Source of the DNA: CAZCDS01 sp964497585
GTDB taxonomy: Bacteria; Desulfobacterota; Desulfomonilia; Desulfomonilales; Desulfomonilaceae
Length of the DNA stretch: 64,000 nucleotides
Direction of reading: 5' to 3'
Assembly (NCBI GenBank): GCA_964497585.1
Contig: CAZCDS010000034.1
Coordinates: 3,868-67,867 of the forward strand
Positions 8,993 through 17,779 of this stretch are shown one piece after another. A program made the translations under genes and the position numbers. Under the pieces are notes generated by a model. It was not told the origin of the DNA. It ran no database searches and saw only the letters and a program-made list of their open reading frames with translations. Each line of letters opens with the position of its first letter. Position 1 is the stretch's first letter.

Positions 8993-9799
8993 ATGGATTT
9001 AATTGATCCAAAAAAGATTCGATTGCTGCCGGGTCAGGGCATAGAGGCGGCCTACTCCGAGGGACCGACCCAGGAAGGGGAGGTGGGACTCTTCGTCCGT
9101 TCCGAGTCCGGCCACCTTCGCAAGAACGGAGATATGGGAATCCTGCAAAGGGCGGGAGTAGTCCATTTCAACAACGTACTCTTGGTACTGACGATGGTCC
9201 GGGTCGGGGGGGACGAGGACGAGCTCTTCGACATCTGGTGGAATTACCATGCACGCGACGGGGTCGAACATTTCCGACGCATGTCCGAGCAAGACCGCCT
9301 GGTGCTCCACTTCTGCAACGAAGAGGGCCGGGCATTCTCCATGGACTCGGGAAACGGGTTCCGGAGATTCTTTGCGTCTTTGCCTCCACTGCTGAAAAAG
9401 GCCCAACCCTGGACGGATATTGAGTTCGACCGGGCTGTGCGCGGATTCTGTGCCAAATCCTATCCCAAAGAGAACCTCTGGGACATGATCCAATACGGTG
9501 TCGCAGGGGATGAGGAGAGCGACCGGGTACGCGAGGTGGACGAATACCCCGGAAACATCCCGGAGGAGTTGAAGCCCTTCTACACCTATCTTCCGGGGCA
9601 GGGTCACTCGATCAATATCATCCCTTCCATCCTCGAGGACCGGGCAATGCAGGGCAATCCGGGAGAACATCTCCTGCCGGCGCCCGTCAAGACAGTGCTC
9701 CGCTGCGGAATACGATGGGTGAGAGGATATCCGGTGGCTCCCATACCCTTCATACCCGGCCACGGACTCGCCGTACCTCCGGAAGACACGGAACTGTAG
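8993..9799 (+). CDS. Uncharacterised soluble protein
   Basis: 268 residues with no family that I recognise. There is no signal peptide and no membrane helix. The N-terminal third looks like a beta-rich domain (GVVHFNNVLLVLTMVRVGGDEDELFDIWWNYH) of the type seen in phage- or immunity-like hypothetical proteins. The C-terminal part is Pro-rich (PIPFIPGHGLAVPP). The plus-strand frame was preferred to a 254-codon frame on the other strand because its composition and hydrophobic pattern look protein-like. A weak AAGGGAA site lies 10 bases before the ATG. It stands alone, diverging from the small Cys-rich gene and convergent with the next one. Confidence 0.6.
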   Translation: MDLIDPKKIRLLPGQGIEAAYSEGPTQEGEVGLFVRSESGHLRKNGDMGILQRAGVVHFNNVLLVLTMVRVGGDEDELFDIWWNYHARDGVEHFRRMSEQDRLVLHFCNEEGRAFSMDSGNGFRRFFASLPPLLKKAQPWTDIEFDRAVRGFCAKSYPKENLWDMIQYGVAGDEESDRVREVDEYPGNIPEELKPFYTYLPGQGHSINIIPSILEDRAMQGNPGEHLLPAPVKTVLRCGIRWVRGYPVAPIPFIPGHGLAVPPEDTEL

Positions 9800-9884
9800 G
9801 AGAAGAGCGGCAGACCCTTCACGAGGGGGTGAGCCCTTATTTCGGGCAGGTGTCCTAGTGTTGGAGGGATTCCCGGAAAAGCGA

Positions 9885-10376
9885 TCATCGGGATTTTTCG
9901 AGCATTTTCTTCAGTTGCATGTGGCAATGCCGCAGCGAGCGATAGAGTTCGTCAATTTTTGCAATCTCTTCAGGAGAGCCGGAACTCCGGGCCTCCATCT
10001 GCACTATCTCAAGTTTGAGTCTGCTGCAAAGCTCGGCTTTGACGTTCTTGGGGCGACAGGCGTTCCTACACTCCGGTCTCGTCTTTCTCCATTCGATGAG
10101 CTGTTTCCGGAGTTCGGTGACCTGGTTTTTGATCGTCCGAACCCTTTCATAGTCACCTTTCTCGAATGCAGCCCTGAGTTCCGCGCTCTTTTCCGCCTCT
10201 TGACGCGTGTACTCTCGTTCAGATTGCTCTATTTTCTTGCATTCTTCGCAGGTAAGGCAGAACGCCGGGCCGGACGCCAGGATCAGCAGCACGGCAAGGA
10301 GTGCACCGCCTATGGTGTGTCTGCTCAATTTCTCTCTTCGCCCCCTTGAGGATCGCAGAAGGTCGGTCAATGACAT
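9885..10376 (-). CDS. Exported Cys-rich helical protein
   Basis: 163 residues. The N-terminus has a basic region followed by a hydrophobic core (TIGGALLAVLLILASGPAFC), then CLTCEECKKIEQSE, so export or membrane anchoring is likely. The mature part is strongly helical and charged (REYTRQEAEKSAELRAAFEKGDYERVRTI...), probably a coiled coil. Cysteines occur in pairs near the N-terminus and again as CRNACR, a later single Cys, and RHCHMQ, suggesting disulfides in the periplasm. The ATG at 10376 was chosen over one at 10424 because GGAG lies 4 bases before it. No family recognised. Confidence 0.6.
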   Translation of the reverse strand: MSLTDLLRSSRGRREKLSRHTIGGALLAVLLILASGPAFCLTCEECKKIEQSEREYTRQEAEKSAELRAAFEKGDYERVRTIKNQVTELRKQLIEWRKTRPECRNACRPKNVKAELCSRLKLEIVQMEARSSGSPEEIAKIDELYRSLRHCHMQLKKMLEKSR

Positions 10377-10557
10377 TGCACTCCATCCTATTTCAACACA
10401 AGGGCCGATTTCAAATAAATTCATGACCGGGGCCGCTCCCTTGGACGCGAAACTCAGCCGGATTGAACGCCGCGGAATTCCCTTGCGACCCGCTCTCTCC
10501 TCTCTTTCTTCAAAGGGGAGAAGTCCCGTACATCGGTTTAGAATTACCTTTGATGTG

Positions 10558-11307
10558 CTAGAACCAGTGCACGAGGGTGGCCAAACCCTGGATCATATCG
10601 GTGCCGGAGTTCGAATTGTGAAGCTCATCACCCTTTCCCCACATGTTACCGTTGGACAAGTGTCGCCACTGGATTCCCAGGTTCAGGACGAGCAGATTGT
10701 GCAGGCGTCTTTCCATGCCCATCCCGCCAAGGAGGGACCAATTCCAGCGGGAACCTGAATTCCGATAGGTTTCCGAGACGTACCCGATCCCCGCGCCGCT
10801 TTCAAGGTACGGAACGAGCCCCATGGGACCGTGTGGGAGTGTCAAATGGGCCTTCGGAATAAATCCAAGCTCATATCCATCCTGAAAAGCGAGTCTCTTC
10901 ACCCGTTCGATGACTCCCGCCTTGTAATGGACATGGGACGCCAGGAAGGCCAATTGAAGCTCCCCGAGGGCATGTCCGTTCAGTATGAGAGAGGGTGACT
11001 GAGTAACCCGCCTACTGACTTCCACGGTGACGTAGTCCAGTTCCGTCGAGGTGCCGAACGTTCTCCCATAGGCTAATCGGATTGTGTAGTCCTCATCAGT
11101 ATCGGATGTCGGCGGATGAGCAGCGAGTTCGGGATGGAAGCGAGGCTCGTCTTCCCCGGTGTTAAGACTGGCCCGAGCCCCGTACAGGCCGGCCGGGGGA
11201 CGAAGTCCGGATGAACCGGCAATCGCCACCCCGAAATAGGTGCCCATGAAAACCGGCGTGAGAATCAGAACTGCGACGACTCTCCCTAAAAGACCGAAAT
11301 AGACCAC
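10558..11307 (-). CDS. PagL-like lipid A 3-O-deacylase (acyloxyacyl hydrolase)
   Basis: An outer-membrane beta-barrel enzyme of about 249 residues that would remove an acyl chain from lipid A. After a hydrophobic signal peptide the chain has alternating beta-strand sequence. The C-terminal end carries the PagL-type catalytic region WRHLSNGNMWGKGDELHN, with the His-Ser pair, followed by strands ending in Trp-Phe (LVHWF), as expected for BamA-dependent insertion. I place the start at the GTG at 11307, which is preceded by AGGAGG with a 5-base spacing. The frame stays open to 11403, but that extension has no ribosome-binding site and would bury the signal peptide. The divergent gene is corC-like. 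Confidence 0.8.
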   Translation of the reverse strand: MVYFGLLGRVVAVLILTPVFMGTYFGVAIAGSSGLRPPAGLYGARASLNTGEDEPRFHPELAAHPPTSDTDEDYTIRLAYGRTFGTSTELDYVTVEVSRRVTQSPSLILNGHALGELQLAFLASHVHYKAGVIERVKRLAFQDGYELGFIPKAHLTLPHGPMGLVPYLESGAGIGYVSETYRNSGSRWNWSLLGGMGMERRLHNLLVLNLGIQWRHLSNGNMWGKGDELHNSNSGTDMIQGLATLVHWF

Positions 11308-11494
11308 TGTTTCCTCCTGGACGTTGCTTGTCCATCCCAGTGAAACAGTGGACCGCTGGCTAGCACGAGCTCCGGCGGCTGTCAAGAAAGAAATGATATC
11401 CAAGTATGTTGCGGATCACATCCGAAGGGCTCTGTTATTAATACCTAAAGCGACTTATAAGAAAATGGGCATAGCCGAACCGGACGTTAAATTC

Positions 11495-11523
11495 TTGACA
11501 GGTTCCCTTGCGATTGATATCTC
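11495..11523 (+). promoter_or_regulatory. Candidate sigma70 promoter for the corC-lnt operon
   Basis: A perfect TTGACA at 11495-11500 is followed after 17 bases by TATCTC (11518-11523), a poor -10. It lies about 80 bases upstream of the operon's first gene. The -35 is strong and the -10 weak, so the call is tentative. Confidence 0.35.
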
Positions 11524-11600
11524 AGTACTAGTCAACTGCTTGTACTCGGGTTTGCAGAACATGGGCTCAAAGAGCGGATGGCTCAAGTAAGCGGGAGGGG

Positions 11601-12482
11601 GTGCTCGTCTCCTTGGAGGAATCGAACTCCGGCAGTAGTGACAGTCTTTTGCGGTGGCTCAGAAGAAGTTTCCGGCTCAAGCGCAGGCCGCTGGAGCTTA
11701 AGGAAGTCATTGACGAAGGAGAAGAGCAGGGCCTCATCGACGAAGATGAGGGCGAGATGATCGAAGGTATCTTCGATCTCAAGCAAACCGTGGCCCGTGA
11801 GATAATGATCCCCCGAACCCACCTTGTTTGCCTCCCCAAAGGTGCGGACAAAGAGCAAGTGCTCTCCACGATAATCGACTCAGGTCATTCTCGAATCCCC
11901 GTGTACGGACAAAGCGTCGATCAGATTCTCGGCATTCTCTATGCCAAGGACCTGCTGCCTCTGTGGCTGAGGAACGAGGAGGAGTTTAGTCTGCAGGATA
12001 TCTGCCGCGAGCCGTTCTTCGTCCCTGAGACGAAGCGCATCAAAGACCTACTTAATGAATTGCGGACGCGCAAATCACACCTAGCGGTTATCGTAGACGA
12101 ATATGGGGGGACTTCCGGGATTGTGACGATCGAAGACATTATTGAAGAGATCATCGGCGAAATCAGCGATGAACATGACGTGGAGGAGGTGCTTTTCGTT
12201 CCTCAGGAGGACGGGTCGGTTCTCGTAAGCGCCCGGGTGAGCGTGGACGATTTTGAGGAGCGTTTTGCCGTATCCCTGCCCAGGGGAGGCTACGACACAC
12301 TGGGCGGATTCATTATCCATGTTATGGGCAAAGTTCCAGGCAAGGGCGAAGAAATAGTCTATGGAGGACTCTCCATGAAAATCGCGGGAGGAGACGAGAA
12401 GAGAATCATCCGGGTGATGGTCAGGCCCCTGCCCACCACTAGCGATGAGAACTCCACAGCTCAGCCCGAATCAAATCTATGA
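11601..12482 (+). CDS. CorC/YbeX-type CBS-domain protein
   Basis: A soluble protein with tandem CBS domains (VAREIMIPRTHLVCLP, then HSRIPVYGQSVDQILGILYAKDLL, and KSHLAVIVDEYGGTSGIVTIEDIIEEIIGEI) followed by the C-terminal CorC_HlyC transporter-associated domain (GGYDTLGGFIIHVMGKVPGKGE). The family is linked to Mg/Co efflux and to membrane homeostasis in enterobacteria (YbeX beside lnt). The GTG start at 11601 is preceded by GGGAGGGG. Its stop overlaps the ATG of lnt (ATGA), so the two are translationally coupled, as in many proteobacteria. Confidence 0.92.
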   Translation: MLVSLEESNSGSSDSLLRWLRRSFRLKRRPLELKEVIDEGEEQGLIDEDEGEMIEGIFDLKQTVAREIMIPRTHLVCLPKGADKEQVLSTIIDSGHSRIPVYGQSVDQILGILYAKDLLPLWLRNEEEFSLQDICREPFFVPETKRIKDLLNELRTRKSHLAVIVDEYGGTSGIVTIEDIIEEIIGEISDEHDVEEVLFVPQEDGSVLVSARVSVDDFEERFAVSLPRGGYDTLGGFIIHVMGKVPGKGEEIVYGGLSMKIAGGDEKRIIRVMVRPLPTTSDENSTAQPESNL

Positions 12483-14101
12483 TACTTCCCTCCCTTGCCG
12501 CGGCCGCTGGTGGGTTGCTGCTGTCCCTGGCGTTTCCTCCGGCGCGGTTCGATCTTGTTGTATGGATCGCGTTCCTTCCATTGTTTTGGGCGCTCGACCA
12601 GGCCAGGCGAGCGGCTTCGGCGTTGTACCTCGGAATTCTATTCGGTCTGGCCTTCTCTCTGGTCGATGTGAACTGGGTTTATCACACCGTTACGGTTCAC
12701 GGCGGCTTCTGCCCCGTTGGCGGGGCTGCTCTGTACATCAGCATGGCATTGACCCTCGCGCTCTTCCCTGGTGTATTCGCTCTGATGGTGACCCATTTGG
12801 GCCGGCGCGGGTGGAGCCTCGGCATAGCTGCTCCCTTTGTTTGGACTGCCGTGGAATACGCCCGTGCGGTAGCCTTTACGAACTTCCCCTGGGATCTTGT
12901 GGGCTATTCCCAGATCGGTCGCCTTCCCATGGTTCAGATCGCGGACATAACGGGAGTGTACGGGATTTCGTTCCTTGTAGTACTGGTAAACGGCACTCTC
13001 TGGGAAGTTCTACGGAGAGTGACACTCGGAAAGAAGTTCCCTACCAGGCTTGTGGGGGTAACGGTTCTGATGCTCCTATCGGCTCTGGCATACGGCGCGG
13101 TTCGGCTCTCTCAGTTTCCTCCGCCGCGGCCGCATCAAGATGATTTTCCTGTGGGTGTGCTCCAGGGCGACATCCCCCAGGAAATGAAATGGAATCCGGA
13201 CGCGCTTGAGTACACCTTTCTGACATACAAGAGGCTCGGAAGAGCGGCAGTGGAAAACGGGGCAAAGATGCTAATCTGGCCCGAAACGAGTGTCCCCCTC
13301 GTCTTCGGACCGACCACCAAGGCCTGGAAGATTCCCGGCGCGATTTCACGGGGGCTCGGCGTTCCCATGCTCGTCGGAGCGCCTTCCGAAAGGAAGGCAG
13401 ACGGCAAGTCAAACTATTTCAACAGTGCGTTTCTCCTGGACGGCTCCTCTCTGCGGTTCCGTTATGACAAGATCCGGCTCGTGCCCTTTGGCGAATACAT
13501 GCCGTTTAGTTGGCTCCTCCCTTTGGGTCCGGGCATGGCCGCGAGGCAAGGGGACTACACTCCGGGGCGAAAAATGACTGTCATGTCCGTTGAGGGCTGC
13601 CCGCCATTCAGTGTTCTGATTTGTTACGAGGCGATATTTCCCGATCTGGCGGCCCGCGCCTTGAAGAACGGCGCCCGGATGCTCGTAAACATCACTAATG
13701 ACGCCTGGTTCGGCGAGAGCGCCGCTCCGTACCAACATCTCGGGATGGCCCGGATGAGAAGCATAGAGAATCGCGTCTGGTTCCTGCGCAGCGCCAACAC
13801 CGGCGTGAGCGCCGCGTTCGACCGCGCAGGAAGGGTGATACAGAAGATCCCTCTGGATATGTGCGGACAATTTGTGGTGGGAGTGCCTGAACGTGCTCAG
13901 GCGGGTTCCTTTTACAGCAGATTCGGCGACCTGTTCGCATGGGCATGCGTCCTGACGGTGATGATTGCGTTCATACCACGTTTAAGGCCACGTCGGTTCC
14001 GCGCGGGCTCCGGCGGAGCTTATTCAAGATCCGGTCCAGCCCGCTCCACGCACCGGAACGCCGTGCGGAGCGAAGAAAAGGGTGGAGGTGCACAACCATG
14101 A
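12479..14101 (+). CDS. lnt: Apolipoprotein N-acyltransferase
   Basis: Inner-membrane enzyme that adds the third acyl chain to the N-terminal cysteine of lipoproteins. About six hydrophobic helices occupy the first 210 residues, then the nitrilase-like periplasmic domain. The catalytic triad is visible: Glu269 (LIWPETSVP), Lys331 (RYDKIRLVPFGEYMPF) and Cys382 (VLICYEAIFPD). NDAWFGESAAPYQHLGMARMRSIENR is the conserved late motif. After the last membrane helix there is an unusual basic tail of about 40 residues (RPRRFRAGSGGAYSRSGPAR…). The start overlaps the corC stop and the end overlaps the next start, both ATGA. Confidence 0.96.
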   Translation: MILPSLAAAAGGLLLSLAFPPARFDLVVWIAFLPLFWALDQARRAASALYLGILFGLAFSLVDVNWVYHTVTVHGGFCPVGGAALYISMALTLALFPGVFALMVTHLGRRGWSLGIAAPFVWTAVEYARAVAFTNFPWDLVGYSQIGRLPMVQIADITGVYGISFLVVLVNGTLWEVLRRVTLGKKFPTRLVGVTVLMLLSALAYGAVRLSQFPPPRPHQDDFPVGVLQGDIPQEMKWNPDALEYTFLTYKRLGRAAVENGAKMLIWPETSVPLVFGPTTKAWKIPGAISRGLGVPMLVGAPSERKADGKSNYFNSAFLLDGSSLRFRYDKIRLVPFGEYMPFSWLLPLGPGMAARQGDYTPGRKMTVMSVEGCPPFSVLICYEAIFPDLAARALKNGARMLVNITNDAWFGESAAPYQHLGMARMRSIENRVWFLRSANTGVSAAFDRAGRVIQKIPLDMCGQFVVGVPERAQAGSFYSRFGDLFAWACVLTVMIAFIPRLRPRRFRAGSGGAYSRSGPARSTHRNAVRSEEKGGGAQP

Positions 14102-15207
14102 CGCCCGTAATGAGAAGGACCCTGATTCGAGTGGCCGCGGTTGTCGGATTCACGATCGCGCTGGTATGGTTGATGAGCGCGCTGGAATCACTTACCACGA
14201 CGATCATGGTGGCGTTTTTTCTGGCCTACATCCTCAACCCCGTGGTAAATCGCCTGGAACAGTGGAAGATTCCCCGGGCCGTTTCAGCTCTGGGTCTACT
14301 CCTGACTGGTTTGTTCCTCCTCTTTCTGTTCCTGTTGTTCGTTGTACCCACGGCCGTAGAAGAGATCGCGAAATTCGTAACTCATGCTCCCCGGTACTTT
14401 GCATCGCTCAAGGAGAATCTCGTAGGCTTCTTGCAAGGGTTCGACATCAAACTTCCGGAGAATTGGGAACAGGTACTCGCCGTGGTCTGGGACAAGACCA
14501 AGGCCTGGGTGCCGGAATTGCACAAGCTGGCAAATCCTCTGGCGGCGATCCTCAAGAAAATCGCGAGCAAGACACTCGGAGTGATATCGGGTCTCATTCA
14601 TGTCGTCCTGATTCCGATCCTGGCGTACTACTTCCTCGTCTCCTTCAACAGGATCAAGGACCGAGCCACAGAGCTCATCCCACCGTACGCGCGTGATTCG
14701 GTCCTGGATAAGCTGCGACAAATGGACAGAGTGCTGTCGGGATTCGTGCGCGGGCAGTTGACCATATGCTTGATCCTGGCAATCTTGTATAGCCTCGGAT
14801 TTGTTCTGATCCGATTGGACCTCGCATTGGTTTTGGGTACCGTCTCGGGTCTGCTCTTCATCGTGCCGTACCTGGGGACCATGATTGCAATTCTGGGCGG
14901 TTCGCTCATCGCGCTTGCGCAGTTCAAGAGCTTCGTTTACGTGATCTATGTCGTCGGATGGATTGCCGTGGTGCAATTGCTCGAATCCTACGTGCTGACC
15001 CCGCGGATCGTTGGTGAGGCGACCGGTTTGCATCCTCTGGTATACATTCTGGCGCTTCTCGTCGGAGCTCAGCTCTTCGGCTTCGTCGGAATGCTTGTTG
15101 CCATTCCTGTCACTGCCTGTCTCAAGGTGCTTGCGTCGAGCGCAATCGAAGTCTACCGGGAGTCAGACGTCTATCAGGATCGAAAGCTCGAGGCCGACGA
15201 ACAATGA
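14098..15207 (+). CDS. AI-2E family (PerM/YdiK-like) permease
   Basis: A 369-residue integral membrane protein with about eight helices and the family's central amphipathic segment (EEIAKFVTHAPRYFASLKENL). The diagnostic C-terminal half contains GFVRGQLTICLILAILYSLGF, VSGLLFIVPYLGTMIAILGG and QLLESYVLTPRIVGEATGLHPL. Members were named for AI-2 export, but many export other small molecules or Na+/H+, so no substrate is assigned. The ATG at 14098 overlaps the lnt stop by ATGA and has GGAGG 9 bases upstream. The frame is open further upstream inside lnt, but that start is unlikely. Confidence 0.92.
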   Translation: MTPVMRRTLIRVAAVVGFTIALVWLMSALESLTTTIMVAFFLAYILNPVVNRLEQWKIPRAVSALGLLLTGLFLLFLFLLFVVPTAVEEIAKFVTHAPRYFASLKENLVGFLQGFDIKLPENWEQVLAVVWDKTKAWVPELHKLANPLAAILKKIASKTLGVISGLIHVVLIPILAYYFLVSFNRIKDRATELIPPYARDSVLDKLRQMDRVLSGFVRGQLTICLILAILYSLGFVLIRLDLALVLGTVSGLLFIVPYLGTMIAILGGSLIALAQFKSFVYVIYVVGWIAVVQLLESYVLTPRIVGEATGLHPLVYILALLVGAQLFGFVGMLVAIPVTACLKVLASSAIEVYRESDVYQDRKLEADEQ

Positions 15208-16055
15208 GGACCGGTGCGCTCTACGTGGTGGCAACTCCGATCGGGAATCTTGAGGACATCACCGTTCGGGCGGTCAATGTTCTGCGATCCGTAGCTTTGA
15301 TCGCGTGTGAGGACACGAGAAAGACTCGAATACTGTTGCGCAAGTGGGAGATTGCCACCCGTCTGATGAGCTTGCACCGCGTCAGCGAAGCCCGAAAGAC
15401 CGGCGCTGTGCTGAAGCGCCTGGAAGATGGACTCGACGTGGCTCTCGTATCCGACGCGGGCACCCCGGCTGTTTCGGACCCCGGGAGTCGCTTGGTCCGC
15501 GCGGCTCTTGATGGAGGCTTCAAAGTCATCCCCATTCCGGGCCCATCGTCCATAACAACCGCACTTTCCGTGTCGGGAACGGACTGTTCGTCCTTCGTCT
15601 ACCTGGGATTTGCCCCGCGAAAAGACGAAGAGAGGAGACGTTTTTTCGAAAGGCTTGCGCAGGAATCCCGGACCGCACTCTTTTTCGAAACGGCCCGAAG
15701 GATAAAACCGACCCTCGAATCCGCCGCCGAGACGCTCGGATCACGGAGGATGGTGCTCATGCGGGAACTCAGCAAGGTCCACGAAGAGATCCTTTCGGGC
15801 ACCGCGTCGGGGATTCTCGGAAAACTTGAGGGACGCCCCGCAATTAAAGGCGAGATCATCGTGGTGGTGGAGGGAGCGAGCCCGACCGCTTCGGCTGAAG
15901 ATCTTACCGAAGCCGTACGAACCCTCATGGGGGAGGGACTCTCGGGAAAACGCCTTGCAGACGAAGCCAACAGACGGTTTGGCGTCAAAAAGAACGATGC
16001 GTACGCGAAGTTTCTGGAATTGAAGAAGGCGTCGAGATCGAGGAGAGACGGATGA
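15204..16055 (+). CDS. rsmI: 16S rRNA (cytidine1402-2'-O)-methyltransferase
   Basis: A tetrapyrrole-methylase-fold enzyme that 2'-O-methylates C1402 in the ribosomal P site using SAM. Diagnostic stretches are LYVVATPIGNLEDITVRAV at the N-terminus, ACEDTRKTRILL, DVALVSDAGTPAVSDPGSRLV and IPGPSSITTALSVSG. The C-terminal HTH-like part is present (KRLADEANRRFGVKKNDAYAKFLELKK). Its start overlaps the permease stop (ATGA), making it the last gene of the four-gene operon. Confidence 0.96.
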   Translation: MRTGALYVVATPIGNLEDITVRAVNVLRSVALIACEDTRKTRILLRKWEIATRLMSLHRVSEARKTGAVLKRLEDGLDVALVSDAGTPAVSDPGSRLVRAALDGGFKVIPIPGPSSITTALSVSGTDCSSFVYLGFAPRKDEERRRFFERLAQESRTALFFETARRIKPTLESAAETLGSRRMVLMRELSKVHEEILSGTASGILGKLEGRPAIKGEIIVVVEGASPTASAEDLTEAVRTLMGEGLSGKRLADEANRRFGVKKNDAYAKFLELKKASRSRRDG

Positions 16056-16222
16056 AGGTAGGAGACGCCGCCTTTTCCCGAACCAAACTGTGACACCGGT
16101 TCTGGTGGTTGTTTGTATGGCGTGCGTAACGACCTAGCCATGGCGTGGCGATCTGTACAATTTTAAGAGGCAGCGCAATTCTTAACATATCGACCGACAG
16201 GCAAGTTTGCAGGAGGAGGCAC

Positions 16223-16813
16223 GTGGTTGATTCTCCGGGAAGCGGCGAACGATACGTCTTCACGGTGGGCCATTCAAACCACGGCCCGGAACGTTTTCTC
16301 CGCCTCTTGACGGAGCATGGGATCGAACTGCTCATCGATGTTCGTTCGCGGCCATACTCCCGGTTCTGTCCCCATTTTAACATCAAGCGTCTAAGACGTT
16401 CGGTGGAAGAAATCGGTCTCACGTACGTGTATCTGGGCGGCAACGTGGGGGGCAAACCCGACGAGCACGAGTTCTATGATGATGAAGGGTATGTGCTCTA
16501 TTACCTTCTCGCGAGGTGCGAACGATTTCAAGAGGGGATCGCAGAGATAGAGCGTTACTGCGTGGAGAAGAGAACAGCGATCATGTGCGCTGAGGAGGAC
16601 CCTCTGCGGTGTCACCGTCGCTTTTTGATCGGCAAAGTCCTCGTCGAGCGAGGTGTAACGCTCAAGCATATCCGCGGCAACGGCCGCCTTCAGACTGACG
16701 AAGAGCTTACCGGATCGCAAGTCGACAACCGGAGAAAAGACCGGCAAATGGATCTGTTCGACGACGGTCAAACGCATTTATGGAAGTCGCCCCGCCCCGT
16801 CCGCAAGAGATGA
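16223..16813 (+). CDS. DUF488 family protein
   Basis: About 196 residues. The core is typical of DUF488: YVFTVGHSNHGPERFLRLL, LLIDVRSRPYSRFCPHFN, YVYLGGNVGGKP, and near the end AIMCAEEDPLRCHRRFLIGKVL with the conserved Cys-Ala-Glu and CHR. The function of the family is not established; the CxE…CHR arrangement suggests a nucleic-acid or redox-related enzyme. The GTG at 16223 is chosen because AGGAGGAGG precedes it by a few bases; the frame extends to 16145 without such a site. The last 30 residues are basic and disordered. Confidence 0.85.
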   Translation: MVDSPGSGERYVFTVGHSNHGPERFLRLLTEHGIELLIDVRSRPYSRFCPHFNIKRLRRSVEEIGLTYVYLGGNVGGKPDEHEFYDDEGYVLYYLLARCERFQEGIAEIERYCVEKRTAIMCAEEDPLRCHRRFLIGKVLVERGVTLKHIRGNGRLQTDEELTGSQVDNRRKDRQMDLFDDGQTHLWKSPRPVRKR

Positions 16814-17247
16814 GCCGTTTGACTTTTCCGCGGCCGGCGTGTTTTGCGGCGAGGCCCCCCGTGCAGCCTGTACGATGTGGTAACCGCCGGGAACCCCATC
16901 TGTCCTGTCGTTGAACGAAGAACGCTTTGCTGTGGGGCAGCTTGTACGAAGCTATTCGCTCGGCAGGAAAAGGAATCGTTTGAGTTGGGTTCTTTTTCGA
17001 GCGATGCGTTTCATTTCGTTCGTCGCATCCCACCGAGCTTGACAGACCGACGTCGTTGAGATATTGGGGAACGAGAGCGGCCGAACAAGGCTTGCTCGTC
17101 GATCAGGCCACTGCAGGCGGAAGCGCGGCATCATCGAGCACGAGTCTGGAGTGCCTACCGGCAGTCTGGACCTCATCTCCTTGACCAACCCTCCCGGAAG
17201 CCTCAGTGGGGGATCTCAGCCACCAATCCCTCACGCGGGGGAGCACC
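16814..17247 (+). other. Gap with the leader of a duplicated gene
   Basis: No gene seen. The last 95 bases (from 17153) are shared with the region before the second STAS-like gene. Around 16873-16911 there is a further short resemblance to 17685-17718 (both contain CCGGGAACC followed by CATCTG), so the duplicated unit once extended further upstream. Confidence 0.6.
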
Positions 17248-17637
17248 ATGATAACCGTGACTCGTACCGACCAGTACCTTCATGAGGCGGATTTGGAGAA
17301 GAACCGTGGGTACATAACCCTCTACGGGAAATGGACCAATGTGAGAGAGTTGCCGGAAGTGTTGCAGGACGTTGAGAAACTTTGCAGCACGCTGCGTCCG
17401 GGTTTTACTGTCCTGTGTGATTTCACTCGAGTCCCGGCCACGGCATTGCCGGACATTTTCCAAAGGGCATCGAAAATTCTTGTCGCAGCGGGCATGAAGA
17501 AATTTGCCGCTCTCCATGAGCGGCGGACGTTCATCCAGACGCAAATGGCTCGGGTGTCGAGAGGCATAGATTTTCCCGGGAGAGTCTTTTACAGCCGGGA
17601 CGAAGCGGAAGCTTGGCTTGACGAAGAGGGCCTGTAG
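17153..17637 (+). repeat. Tandem duplication, unit 1 (leader plus gene)
   Basis: From GCCTACCGGCAGTC at 17153 to the gene end, this matches 17780-18265 base for base over long runs. The match includes an untranslated leader of about 95 bases, so leader and gene duplicated together. Confidence 0.75.
17248..17637 (+). CDS. STAS/SpoIIAA-like protein, copy 1
   Basis: 129 residues with the alternating strand-helix pattern of a STAS/SpoIIAA-like fold: RGYITLYGKWTNVRELPEVLQ, STLRPGFTVLCDFTRVPATA, GMKKFAALHERRTFIQTQMAR and a final VFYSRDEAEAWLDEE. The last motif (F-x-S-x-x-E-A-x-x-W-L) is typical of STAS-like proteins that modulate membrane or signalling partners. No phosphorylatable Ser/Thr motif can be assigned with confidence. 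ATG at 17248 with GGGGGAG four bases upstream. Copy 2 follows at 17876 and most residues are identical. Confidence 0.7.
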   Translation: MITVTRTDQYLHEADLEKNRGYITLYGKWTNVRELPEVLQDVEKLCSTLRPGFTVLCDFTRVPATALPDIFQRASKILVAAGMKKFAALHERRTFIQTQMARVSRGIDFPGRVFYSRDEAEAWLDEEGL

Positions 17638-17779
17638 GAATTCATCGGGCCTCCTACGGTGCAGCGATCTCGCCATTGGGCTCTAAGATGCGGGGACCAC
17701 CGGGAACCGCATCTGTGGTTACATTCGGCTGAGAGGAACACGCTATGCAGGGGGGCGTCATAGCGCAGAATAGGGGAGA

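Noticed and set aside
8999..9763. A 254-codon minus-strand frame opposite the unknown plus-strand gene
   Set aside because: Its composition is Pro/His/Arg/Ser-rich without a family pattern, and the plus-strand frame has a more protein-like hydrophobic pattern. It is treated as the mirror of that gene.
11324..11590. An 88-codon plus-strand frame upstream of the corC-like gene
   Set aside because: It overlaps the start region of the deacylase, lacks a ribosome-binding site and resembles no family. The region more likely holds the promoter.
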